Virus record (IMG/VR): IMGVR_UViG_3300032053_000130 | Span: 1-47,609 of that record | Strand: one strand, 5' to 3' | Source of the DNA: a virus | Length of the DNA: 47,609 nucleotides | Shown here: in pieces, positions 7,652 to 17,100 of the stretch | Position numbering within the stretch: position 1 is the stretch's first letter | Layout: every line of letters begins with the position of its first letter | The notes under the pieces: generated by a model | What the model was told of the DNA's origin: nothing | Database searches by the model: none | What the model saw: only the letters and a program-made list of their open reading frames with translations | Made by a program: the position numbers and the translations under genes

Positions 7652-10533
7652 ACAATCTCCTTAATTAACGGTCTATTCTTTATGAAGTAAAAATCTACAC
7701 CAATATGAGTTATATCTGCTGATGTCAACTGATTCGCAGCATCATTGTTCGAATATGTCCACACATACAACACTAACTCATTCTTCATTGCAAACCCTGT
7801 TGAAGCAACAGCTATTCCAAACACTGCTACTTGCTTATGATTTGCAACTACTAACGGCATCATCATTATTGACTTCAATGACGTTGCCTCATTACCGCCA
7901 CGTTCAACTGCATTCAAGCCTGCATTGTATCTAGCAGTTATCACATCATCTATCTTCAAAACTGACTGTGAACTTGTAGCATACTCTAACAAACTTACAA
8001 CACTGTGACACACGTCAAGCGATGCAAATTTTCCAAGATTAGCAACTCCAGTTATAGAATCACCCTTTGTCAAATGCTCAACATCTAACGGTGTCGGCAA
8101 ATTCGATATCAACGGTCTAATATACGTCTTACTATCAATATTAACTGTAACATTTGCTGTTCCGTCAGTATGTGCATAACCTATCATAGCTTTCAATGTT
8201 GCATCAAGTTCAACAGCTTCAACCATACCCTGGTAAGGTAAGTGCTTATATGAAATCTTAACCTGAGCTCCATCATGAGGTTCAGCAATATAATCCATAT
8301 CAATCCACAATTGCTGACCATCAACAATTATTGCACTATCAAGAACTGTAATCCAATTGTCTACAGGAACAACGCTATTTGTAACGTACGCGTTCACTCT
8401 AGCAGTAGGTATACTCTTATACGTCATCTGGAAATCTGCCGGATTAGATGACGGCGGTGAATAAATTGCGCCACTACTATTCACTAACACAAACTGATCA
8501 ATGTCACCACTTGAACTCTGTCGATAAACAGGTGCCCAACCAGCAATAATAAGATCCAATGCTAACGGTACATACACTATTGACGATATCTTAGCAAACG
8601 AATATGGCGCATGAATTCCGCCCGACGGATGTCTAAACACTTGCCCTGAAATCATTGAAGGATTCTGCGCTGTAAATGGCTCAGACGCTATTTCTGTAGT
8701 ACCAGTAGATGTAGTATACACACCACGAACCATCCACACCTTATTTGTAGCAAATGGTAAATATATTCGTCTAGATGTGTTGCTTGTATTTGTAACGAAC
8801 ATCGTACGAGTACTACCATTAACTGATGTAGTTGATGACACTATCGGCGTTACACTTATTTGTTTATTTCGCATTGCTGTCTGATAATTTGCAGCATAAC
8901 TATTAACAGTTCCAGTATGATTGTAATTCAACTGCTTTGAATGTCTCATTGAATATAGTGACGTGTCAGACATGTTAGTGCCTGATCGAACTATACCACT
9001 ATGAGGATTGTAAGCAATTTGTGCTATAGGAAAAGTTGCTGCATTCACGTAATTCACAGATAGTACTTCGTCTGGTACAAACGTCAAACCGTAATTACTT
9101 GGATACTGTACATCGTAAACAATCCAAATCTCTTGATTAGTTAATGAAACATTAGTACCTAATGTAAATGTAGCAGTAGCTGTTCCAGTGTTTAACCATG
9201 ATCCAACAACATCTACTAGTCCTACAGTATTCATATATACATACGGTTTTGTACCTGGACCAGCATCATCAGTTCCAAGAATAATTGTTCCAGCAGGAGA
9301 ACCTGCAGGTGCTTTAACTACAATAGTATTACCATTAGCCCAATTGCCAAGACCGGTTGCTCGATAATAGTCTTGAGAAGAATCTGTATCGACAGTATTA
9401 AGTCTAACAACATTTGACACGACTGTTGTTTGCAAATCACTAATAGTAGTTCTAGTTTTGTCAGCTGCGCAAGCTATTGAATAACCTGTTATTGCTGCAT
9501 CGCTAAATGCGTCATACTTAATAGTAATTGGTCGTCGAACATTGTTTTGACCAGTCAATAGTTCTTGTACAGATGACTTCAAAATTTCTTCATAAGTAAT
9601 CTGTTTTCCAAACACAAGTTTGTGCCGCAAGTCAATTACATCTTGTTGCGCCACTGAATCATTGAATAATCCGTCAGGTCTATCAGATATTCCGCCAATT
9701 ACAACATCTGATGCTTGCTGACCATTCAAATCTTCATCAATGAAAGGTGATATTGACCGTCTAAATACTAGTGCTACAGGAATGGCATAAATGTAACCAT
9801 CAACACTCTTAAGTTGTGATCTTGATGCAATGTCTCCGTTACCTGCTCTCCACAGCCCGTAATCACCTGTAGATGCACCCATGTTTGAGAAATTAAATGG
9901 GTTTACAGGCAGTAACGCACCACCTTGAGCAAAGGTGATTGCATCAAATATATTTGAATTTTGAGCACTTGGAGCAGCTACATTTTCTTGAATACGAAGT
10001 CTATACTGAATCTGTACTCGCTTAGTAGTTTCAGGATAAACAGCTGCTATGATTGGATCAATAATGTCATCAGCTAATGTGCTAGTGACATTTTGAACAT
10101 TGCCTTCTTTGTAAATATGTGTAGCATCTGGTTTGTAATCTGTCGATCCGCCAGATATCATCGTCTTCCATACTTCAAGGAATATGAAATCGTATCGATG
10201 ATTACCGGCACCAAGTGAAGCTGCACTCAAGTTAATATCAGATGTACCAGAAGATAATACATTTACTTGCCAGCCATTTACGAATGCAAAGTCTTGGGGC
10301 ATTTGAAATTTGTTTGACCAAGTGGCATTGAATGCAAATGATGAAGTATTTAAGAAGCCGCTTTGGGCTTGATTTGAAATGTATTTCTGAAACTTGTCTG
10401 ATATGACGTCAAATAATAGATTGAGTTCTGAATCAAGGACAGGTTTACCATCTTGAAATATTAGAGTATCGTACCCGTGAAATTCAGGCTGTAGTGTTCT
10501 AGATACTCCGGTGCCGTAGTCAAGTGTTGACAT
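7648..10533 (-). CDS. Large virion structural protein (961 aa), tail/baseplate appendage
   Basis: The protein is rich in Ser, Thr, Asn, Val and Ala, with long beta-strand patterns and few charges, as expected for a phage fibre or baseplate-associated protein. The N-terminus has FQDGKPVLDSELNLLFD (about 26-42), a pattern (gkpvld.ELN) seen in phage proteins that attach to the baseplate. RYDFIFLEVWKT follows near residue 113. Later segments (for example GAQVKISYKHLPYQG near 768) resemble a beta-module repeated in the other baseplate proteins of this window. The start overlaps the upstream stop (TAATG) with an AGGAGC site. No enzyme motif is seen. It could be a peripheral baseplate plate, fibre or adsorption protein, and sequence alone does not decide. 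Confidence 0.7.
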   Translation of the reverse strand: MSTLDYGTGVSRTLQPEFHGYDTLIFQDGKPVLDSELNLLFDVISDKFQKYISNQAQSGFLNTSSFAFNATWSNKFQMPQDFAFVNGWQVNVLSSGTSDINLSAASLGAGNHRYDFIFLEVWKTMISGGSTDYKPDATHIYKEGNVQNVTSTLADDIIDPIIAAVYPETTKRVQIQYRLRIQENVAAPSAQNSNIFDAITFAQGGALLPVNPFNFSNMGASTGDYGLWRAGNGDIASRSQLKSVDGYIYAIPVALVFRRSISPFIDEDLNGQQASDVVIGGISDRPDGLFNDSVAQQDVIDLRHKLVFGKQITYEEILKSSVQELLTGQNNVRRPITIKYDAFSDAAITGYSIACAADKTRTTISDLQTTVVSNVVRLNTVDTDSSQDYYRATGLGNWANGNTIVVKAPAGSPAGTIILGTDDAGPGTKPYVYMNTVGLVDVVGSWLNTGTATATFTLGTNVSLTNQEIWIVYDVQYPSNYGLTFVPDEVLSVNYVNAATFPIAQIAYNPHSGIVRSGTNMSDTSLYSMRHSKQLNYNHTGTVNSYAANYQTAMRNKQISVTPIVSSTTSVNGSTRTMFVTNTSNTSRRIYLPFATNKVWMVRGVYTTSTGTTEIASEPFTAQNPSMISGQVFRHPSGGIHAPYSFAKISSIVYVPLALDLIIAGWAPVYRQSSSGDIDQFVLVNSSGAIYSPPSSNPADFQMTYKSIPTARVNAYVTNSVVPVDNWITVLDSAIIVDGQQLWIDMDYIAEPHDGAQVKISYKHLPYQGMVEAVELDATLKAMIGYAHTDGTANVTVNIDSKTYIRPLISNLPTPLDVEHLTKGDSITGVANLGKFASLDVCHSVVSLLEYATSSQSVLKIDDVITARYNAGLNAVERGGNEATSLKSIMMMPLVVANHKQVAVFGIAVASTGFAMKNELVLYVWTYSNNDAANQLTSADITHIGVDFYFIKNRPLIKEIV

Positions 10534-11000
10534 TATTTGCTCCTGCTGTCATCTAAATATGATTTGACTCTTTCTTTTTCAGCCTCTAATTCATTATGTT
10601 CATCTTGGTCAAATGCAATCCAACCTTTGTCATGTGTTAGCAATCTGTATTGACCGTTATTGAATTGCGTCGTTCCGATAGGAATATCTCTTGCTCGAAT
10701 TCTATAGTGTGATCCTGGATGATCTTTCAAATGTCTTCGTTGTTCATCAATTGATAGGCTGTTCCACCATTCACTGGTAGCTCTATTAAGTGCCATTTTA
10801 GCAAATTCTTTACTGATAGTATTTGAGTGTTTATGTTTTTGAATTGCTCTTTCTTGACGTAATGCCTTTTCTTTAGATGGATGTCGACCAAGTAATTTAG
10901 AGCCGTCACTAGTATATAGACAGACCTTTTGTTCTTTGCCTGGTCGACTGTCTTTGTCTTTTTTCTTACAAGGTCTGATTACTGATTCTATATCTTTCAT
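10533..11000 (-). CDS. Small basic phage protein with HPGS module (155 aa)
   Basis: The N-terminal half holds KVCLYTSDGSKLLGRHPSKEKALRQERAIQ-type sequence (about 26-55), a motif of small phage proteins in which a 'G-kLLG-hps-ekA--QErAI' helix-strand unit recurs. The second half has EWWNSLSIDEQRRHLKDHPGS (about 77-97), matching the module in the 180-aa protein at 7109-7651. EFAKMAL just before it recalls the EFL part of the tag there. The C-terminus (YRLLTHDKGWIAFDQDEH) looks like a small beta domain followed by a charged helix. It starts with an ATGA overlap on the stop of the FtsK-like gene and stops with a TAATG overlap into the 961-aa gene. The function is unknown; association with the neighbouring motor protein is inferred from coupling and shared modules. 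Confidence 0.75.
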   Translation of the reverse strand: MKDIESVIRPCKKKDKDSRPGKEQKVCLYTSDGSKLLGRHPSKEKALRQERAIQKHKHSNTISKEFAKMALNRATSEWWNSLSIDEQRRHLKDHPGSHYRIRARDIPIGTTQFNNGQYRLLTHDKGWIAFDQDEHNELEAEKERVKSYLDDSRSK

Positions 11001-13453
11001 TTTTTACCAAGTAGTGTTTTGATTCTATCAAGCATTGATTTCTTTTTAGGTTCCATCTTCTTTTTTGCAGCGTCTTCACGAATTTTTTTAAGGAATGGAT
11101 CATTAGATTTTACAGGTTCTTTTACTGGTTCAGGCTTTGTAATTTCATCTATTTCTCTTCGAACAGCGTCCTTATCAGATATATCAGGTTCTGATTTCGT
11201 TTCAGGACCTTTGCTTGTATCAGCTAATAGTTGGTCAATGTCAGTCTCTTCAGGCTGTTCAGGCTGCTCAGCTACATCAATATCAGACGGTGTGCGTTCT
11301 TTTTGTCGTTTGATGTCAGTTTGATCACTACGAGTTTTTTCAAGTTGTTTTTGGCGTTCTTCACGTCGTTTTTGTAATTCTTCTCTCTGAGCTCGTATTT
11401 TATCTATATTAGCATCAAGTTCTTTTGATCGTCCTTCGAGTCTTTCGCGTTGTGCATTAAGTTTTTCACGAACACCAGCCATTTGCTTCTGAAATTCAAT
11501 ATATACTGGATCATCTGTCGCTTTGAATCTCTGTACTGTCGGTAACTCAGGCTTTTTTTCTTTCTCAATGAATTTTTGTTCACCTCTAGTTACGCTAGTA
11601 ATTTTTGCATCGTCATTTTTATCAATGAATCCAGTCTGTAGTCTTGTAGGTGCACCACCAATAGATGGGTCTTCAAAATATCCGTCACCATACATCAATA
11701 GATCTGTAGCATCTGATACACCGATATTTTCAGCATCACTCTTGTTTTGCAATCTAAAAGTCATCTTAGCACCAATATTTGCCTGAATCTTTCCAGGTAT
11801 ATTTTGCTTTGCAGGTGACTGCGTTGCAATAACCATGTGAGCACCGACAGATCTAGCAACTGTTAGCATGTGATCAACTAAATTGAATAATCTTGCAGCA
11901 TTCGGATTAACTTCCTTATTAAACAAATCTTTAGCTTCGTCTACTATCGTCACAATTCGATGCATTTTTTTACGCTGCTCAGCCGGTATTAGATCAAACG
12001 CTTTCTTTTCACTATCATTCATTTGTTCAGGCTGTTTAGCAATAAACGAATTCCAATCTTCAATATTCCTAAAGCTCATACCTGTCAAACCACTAGTGTT
12101 CTTAAAGAAATTGTTTCTTCGATTGACTTCATCACTTAGTGCTTGCAATGACTCTTCTGCTTCTTTTGCATTAGCAGCTATAGGTCTATCTAAATATTCA
12201 CTATCCTTATATTGCGCAAACTCTGCGCCTTGTTTAGCAGCATCAATCAAAATCATCTTGGCTTCATCAGGTGACTTACCCATCTGAATTGAATTTATGA
12301 TGCTCTGATTAAACACAGACTTACCTGATTTAGTGGCACCAGAAACTATCAAGTGAGGAGTTTTACTAAAATCGTAAGTTATTGTATTGTTGTTCTCGTC
12401 TTTACCAAACGCAATTGGCAATTTAGTAGGATCTTTTGAAGCTTTCACAAACGCATCATTTGTAATCAACTCTTTAAACGATACAGGATCTCTATCTCTT
12501 AAATCTGTGCCTTTAGGTACATGAACATCAATAGTATCTGTATCTCTATTTTCAGTAATAGTAACATTCTCTTTCTTACCAATAAAATGACTCATGACGG
12601 TCTTACTTTCAGACGACAATAGCTTATGCATTGCCTTAGCTTTGTCTTTATCTAAAAGCTGTTTCAGACTCAATTTGTACGTTACTACATTAGGACTATT
12701 GACAACATCTGAAACTTGCGCATCACCTACATCCATTGCCTTTAATGCACGATCTAAAGACTCTTGATATTGCTGAATATTTTTCAATTTCTGTGGATCT
12801 GGAGGTGCAGGATCGCTCAAATTACTTGCATCTCTATATATTTGACTTTCATTTTTCTTGACAGTTTCAATTGTGGTCTTATATTGATTATCAGTTTTGT
12901 CACCAATAGCTTTCAATCTCTGTTCATTCTCAACTTGTAACTTCTGCTGTAATTCATCAGCTTTTATTTCTTCTTTTTGTTCTTTTGGAACGTTAGCATT
13001 TGTAACAACTTTAGATTTTTCAGGCAATTTCTTTTTCTTACGCAATTCAAGATTCTTACGATTTTCTAAATATTTTCGATATTTAGCAGCCTCTGACAAT
13101 GATTTTTTCTTAGGTTTAAGCTGCTTTTTCTTATCTTCAAACTCTTTCTTTAATTGCGTCAGATGCTTCTTAGGCAACTTAGCTTTTTGCTTTTTTGTAT
13201 CAACTTTCTTAGTCTTAGAACCCTTCCATTGCTTATATAACTGTTTGTACAAGCCCTTTTGACGTTCATCGCCACTCTTTAATGACTTAATCTTTATTGT
13301 ACGTGTCTTATCACGTTTAGAACTCGGATTCGACACACGCTTTTCACCCATCTCTTTATCAAAAGACTTCAAAGACTGCTTCTTTGCAGTCTTGAACATG
13401 CTGCTTGCTTGCAACTGCAAAAATTCATTCTGTATCAAAGCAAGAAATTTCAT
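10997..13453 (-). CDS. FtsK/SpoIIIE-type DNA translocase motor (818 aa)
   Basis: Residues 1-12 form the MKFLALIQNEFL tag. Residues 20-210 are very Lys/Arg/Glu-rich and probably disordered or coiled. The motor core has HLIVSGATKSGKSV with Walker A at 372-379, MILIDAAKQG, and RIVTIVDEAKDLF with Walker B D505-E506. RSVGAHMVIATQSPAKQ follows, with a PGKIQANIGAKMTFRLQ segment and LLMYGDGYF...PTRLQTGFI. These follow, in order, the FtsK motifs (HLLVaGtTGSGKS, vDE-aDL, GiHLilATQRPs-ItG-iKaNip-RiaF, LLgmGDmLy...RvqGaF). There is no membrane region and no visible gamma winged helix. Residues 630-800 are coiled coil. FtsK motors pump double-stranded DNA as hexamers. An FtsK motor between baseplate genes is not part of a standard tail. 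Packaging into the virion, DNA movement at ejection, or action on host chromosome ends are possible roles (inference). Confidence 0.88.
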   Translation of the reverse strand: MKFLALIQNEFLQLQASSMFKTAKKQSLKSFDKEMGEKRVSNPSSKRDKTRTIKIKSLKSGDERQKGLYKQLYKQWKGSKTKKVDTKKQKAKLPKKHLTQLKKEFEDKKKQLKPKKKSLSEAAKYRKYLENRKNLELRKKKKLPEKSKVVTNANVPKEQKEEIKADELQQKLQVENEQRLKAIGDKTDNQYKTTIETVKKNESQIYRDASNLSDPAPPDPQKLKNIQQYQESLDRALKAMDVGDAQVSDVVNSPNVVTYKLSLKQLLDKDKAKAMHKLLSSESKTVMSHFIGKKENVTITENRDTDTIDVHVPKGTDLRDRDPVSFKELITNDAFVKASKDPTKLPIAFGKDENNNTITYDFSKTPHLIVSGATKSGKSVFNQSIINSIQMGKSPDEAKMILIDAAKQGAEFAQYKDSEYLDRPIAANAKEAEESLQALSDEVNRRNNFFKNTSGLTGMSFRNIEDWNSFIAKQPEQMNDSEKKAFDLIPAEQRKKMHRIVTIVDEAKDLFNKEVNPNAARLFNLVDHMLTVARSVGAHMVIATQSPAKQNIPGKIQANIGAKMTFRLQNKSDAENIGVSDATDLLMYGDGYFEDPSIGGAPTRLQTGFIDKNDDAKITSVTRGEQKFIEKEKKPELPTVQRFKATDDPVYIEFQKQMAGVREKLNAQRERLEGRSKELDANIDKIRAQREELQKRREERQKQLEKTRSDQTDIKRQKERTPSDIDVAEQPEQPEETDIDQLLADTSKGPETKSEPDISDKDAVRREIDEITKPEPVKEPVKSNDPFLKKIREDAAKKKMEPKKKSMLDRIKTLLGKK

Positions 13454-13511
13454 GTCAACCCTTCATTCATTTTTATTTCTCACCTTAAGTCAACTAGGCA
13501 TGTTAGCTCAC

Positions 13512-14036
13512 TTAAAATGTCAATCTCCAACAGATTGTCAGCGTAGATGTACTTGGTTTGTTCCAGACAGGGAACGTATGATAGTTCACCATATCTCCGC
13601 CGCCCGGCGTTGTTGATCCAGTCCCGCCAAATAATGACATTTCAACAAGCGCACCAACAGCTTCTGTATCATTATACACTGTCTCAAAATCAACTATATT
13701 GGTACGAGTCAGTGACTCAACACCAAGCGTATCTACATAATACACTCGATTGAATATCTTTCTAAACAACTCATTAACAAGCGCTATTTGCACTGCAGTT
13801 GCAACAGGCGGATTCTGCAAATCCCAACCGGGATCGCCAGTACCAACTGCTAATGTCTTCAACCCAGGCACATAAGTTCCCAGACCGGCATTATCTGACA
13901 TCAACTGTGCCATCAAATAAGATGCTTGATCTACAATTACATTCTGTTCTACACGTGTCTCAATAGTACCATCTTTATGCTTCATTGTCATGAAGATGTC
14001 ACCACGCTTAATCCATCGATAATTAGTCTCTTGCAT
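13512..14036 (-). CDS. Tail/baseplate-associated virion protein (174 aa)
   Basis: I place the start at the ATG at 14036, because GGAGG lies at ideal distance in front of it. A longer frame from 14081 lacks such a site and would overlap the 41-aa gene. The sequence VIVDQASYLMAQLM, LAVGTG, LVNELFRK, ETVYNDTEAVGALVEMSLFGG and a final TLTICWRLTF follow a pattern shared by many small phage tail proteins: N-iv-G, laVGtG, t-L-nEi-Rk, eanG-l-EmgLFGG, K-----L-i-W-i-f. These proteins lie among baseplate and fibre genes and are probably virion parts. Specific function unknown. Residues 18-26 (MKHKDGTIE) are repeated in the 41-aa gene just upstream. Confidence 0.7.
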   Translation of the reverse strand: MQETNYRWIKRGDIFMTMKHKDGTIETRVEQNVIVDQASYLMAQLMSDNAGLGTYVPGLKTLAVGTGDPGWDLQNPPVATAVQIALVNELFRKIFNRVYYVDTLGVESLTRTNIVDFETVYNDTEAVGALVEMSLFGGTGSTTPGGGDMVNYHTFPVWNKPSTSTLTICWRLTF

Positions 14037-14052
14037 ATTTCCTCCAAATTTG

Positions 14053-14178
14053 TTAGAATTTTCTCTTCTCAATGGTTCCATCTTTATGCTTCATTATACC
14101 AATAGCTGCATCAGACTTAACTCGAGGCACTTGCTCTTTCATTGCCGGTGCTGCCTTTTTAGCCTGCTTAATCTGCAT
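14053..14178 (-). CDS. 41-aa ORF sharing MKHKDGTIE with the next gene
   Basis: The frame runs from the ATG at 14178 to TAA at 14053-14055. The start overlaps the stop of the 2157-aa gene (TAATG), and GGAGG lies about 7 bases before it, one of the best ribosome binding sites in the window. The peptide is basic and Ala/Lys-rich at the N-terminus and ends with GIMKHKDGTIEKRKF. MKHKDGTIE also occurs near the start of the next gene's product, and the DNA (ATGAAGCATAAAGATGG) is the same over at least 17 bases in both. It may be a real mini-protein or the relic of a partial tandem duplication. Function unknown. Confidence 0.55.
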   Translation of the reverse strand: MQIKQAKKAAPAMKEQVPRVKSDAAIGIMKHKDGTIEKRKF

Positions 14179-17100
14179 TAAAATCCTCCAAAGAATCGTT
14201 CAATCCAGAAGAACAACATATCTGTAGACTCATTAGTAATAGAATCTAAATCATTTGTTGTAAACGGATGAGCATTTGTTTCGTGACAAAAACCATATTC
14301 ATTATCTACAGTTGTAACACTCTCAAGATACGGTATTGCAAATCTCATCATCACTTGCTCAATAGGCAACTCAAATTGCTCTCTAGCCAATATACCAAAA
14401 TTAACTTTCTCTTTTATGTCTAACTCAACTCGCTCGTGATTAAAATCACTAGCATTAAAAAATAATGTCTCTTCAGGTTTCTTAACTATTTCGTTAAGTC
14501 CACCCCAATGCACATCTGAGAACATTCTTGTCTCGCATATATGTGCATGTAATCCTTCAGGAATATCATATGCAATTATTGCGTCACTAGGAACATTAAC
14601 CTGATTCAGCAGCGCTTTCTTAGTTAAATCAAAAGCACCAGCAGTAACTGTATAAGTATTCGTATATAATCTAAGTTCTCTGTATATGACGTATTTATTA
14701 AATTTGTAGATAATTTTGACAGTCTCTGTCACTAATGGGTTCCTACTTAAACATATCTTACCAGTAAACCCGTTAACTGATATCACAGATATCGGTGGGC
14801 CAGCAGGCGTAACTACAAGCTGGATGTCTGTTGGATCAGTAGTTATCTTTGTCTCAGCTATGTTCAATATCGGTTTATAATATGCATAACAACAATTGTT
14901 TGTACCATCAAACTGAGCTGTCACGTTCTCTGTTATTATCTCTGCTTTCTTGTATTTAGCTGCGCAATCTGTGCGAACATCTTCAGTGCCACGATAAGCA
15001 AAATCCCACCTAACAATCTCATCTTGTATGTCCTTAGTCCTAATAATCTCAGAGAATACATACCTTAACAAGAAATAAGTATGTGCCGGCTTAACCAATT
15101 TCAATACTGCAGTTACATTTGCATTAAACTCGTCCCAATTTCTAATAGGTATCGTCCCAATATTAACATCAAACGAAAACATGAATTGCCATGCTATATT
15201 ATTCAAATACTCTCGAATAGAAACAGATTGCACACCAAGAAATACTGACAAACCCTCAATCAAGCTCTCCTTGGTTGATCCCTTGAAAAACATCTGCATC
15301 AACACTAACAACACTTCTCGATATCTATCATGCGAAAAATCTGCCCTTGGCTCAAACTTCAACAAATATCCCAAATTCTGATACAACAATTCTGATCGTG
15401 TCTGCTGATAATAATTGTCACGAGAATAATCTTCTGTCACTTGCATTGATCTGGCAATTTCAAGAGCCAATGACTTGAAATAACCATAAAACACTGTTGA
15501 CTCTGAATCCTTATTATACGTACTCTCTAAATTACCCAAAATCCTATTCACAATATCAATATGATACTGATACCATCTATCCCTATACTCTCTTGGCGGC
15601 GTAGCTATATCTTTACAAGTGAAAAAGTAATTCTCAGTCGTCATTACATTGTTACTATAATCTCTAGCATCAACTGACACATTAACCATGTACTTATCTT
15701 CAAACGTCTCTGACGGTGTAATTGCAAGTAGATAACCGCGACTTCTCGGTATAAAGTACACATTCTTGTTATCTTCAAATCTAGCCACAAACATTGTAAA
15801 CGTCGGATTCACTTGCACATGATACAAATTAATGAACTCTAAACTTGAAATCTGATCATAATCCTTATCAATAACAACCGCAGTAAATCCCGGTATCGCA
15901 TCTAAAAATACACTAACTTTCTTAACCGTTGAATACTGATCATGCGTCAAATTTGCTGTGGCAACTACTATACCACCAACTGTCACATACAAATTGTTAT
16001 CAAGCACATCTAAAAACACATCCGGCAATAAACCAGAATAAGTAACAGCTATCACATCTGTAGTAAGCACAGTGTAAGTAGTATTTGCAATCTTAACACT
16101 AACAGTTCGCAAATCGACACCAGACACGTCATCATCCAAGAAAATCATCACATTTGTATCTCTAGACACATCCTCAGCTTTATGCTTCGGCCAAAACCCT
16201 CTAATATACGGCGCAGTCGTATCTGTCGGAAATATACCAACTACAACAGGGATTAACGCGTTACCAGCATTATCATTAGCATAAATAACAACATTATCTA
16301 GATCTTGAAAATTTGGAATACTTGCAATTGGTCCAACTTGAACTTGCAAAGTATTATATGGTAACACACCCGTATATGAAAAGAATGCTGAATTCTTACT
16401 TGTAGAATACTCAATATCGTCAACAACTATTCTAACAGTATCAACATCAATACCAGACAATGCATCAGCAAAATTCACAGTCAAATGTGTCTGTACTGTA
16501 AATACAAGATTTGCAGGATCTATAGACGTTACAGCCGGTTTCTCTAAATCTAATCGCAATGAATTTGAAGCAGTCTTCACAGCTTCAACGTTACCAGCAT
16601 TGTCAACTGTAAAATACTTGATGTTGTAAATACCACTTGCAGCAAACGGTATTTTTTCTGTGACAGTATATGATGAACTTGTAGTAGGATCAGGCGGTAT
16701 TATTGGATCTACTGCAAATTCATAATATGTTCGATAAACACTGGAATGTACAGCGTCAATTGTCAATTGCAGTAATGCGTCATTTGTCCAATTTGTCGTT
16801 ATACTATCTGTAGTGATTGGTATTGTAGTATCGAGCTTAAAAATATGCTGCTTTACAGATTCAACATTACCAACGTTATCGACACTATAAAAGTGTAATA
16901 CGTGAATACCTTCAGACGGTATCAACAATGATGACAAATATGTCGAATAAGCAATTACATTATCCCATTTGTAATATGTACGATAGACTCCTGAATCCGG
17001 ATCAACTGCATCTAAATCTATACTTGGCGATGTCACATACCAATTATTATTACCATCTGGTGGCAATGCGTCAACTGTAGTTTCAGGAGCAGTCTTGTCA

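Noticed and set aside
10727-10909. 60-codon minus-strand frame within the 155-aa gene
   Set aside because: It is a shifted frame inside a well-supported gene and its product has no family pattern.
14037-14081. N-terminal extension of the 174-aa virion protein up to 14081
   Set aside because: It overlaps the 41-aa gene and lacks a ribosome binding site, while the ATG at 14036 has an ideally placed GGAGG.
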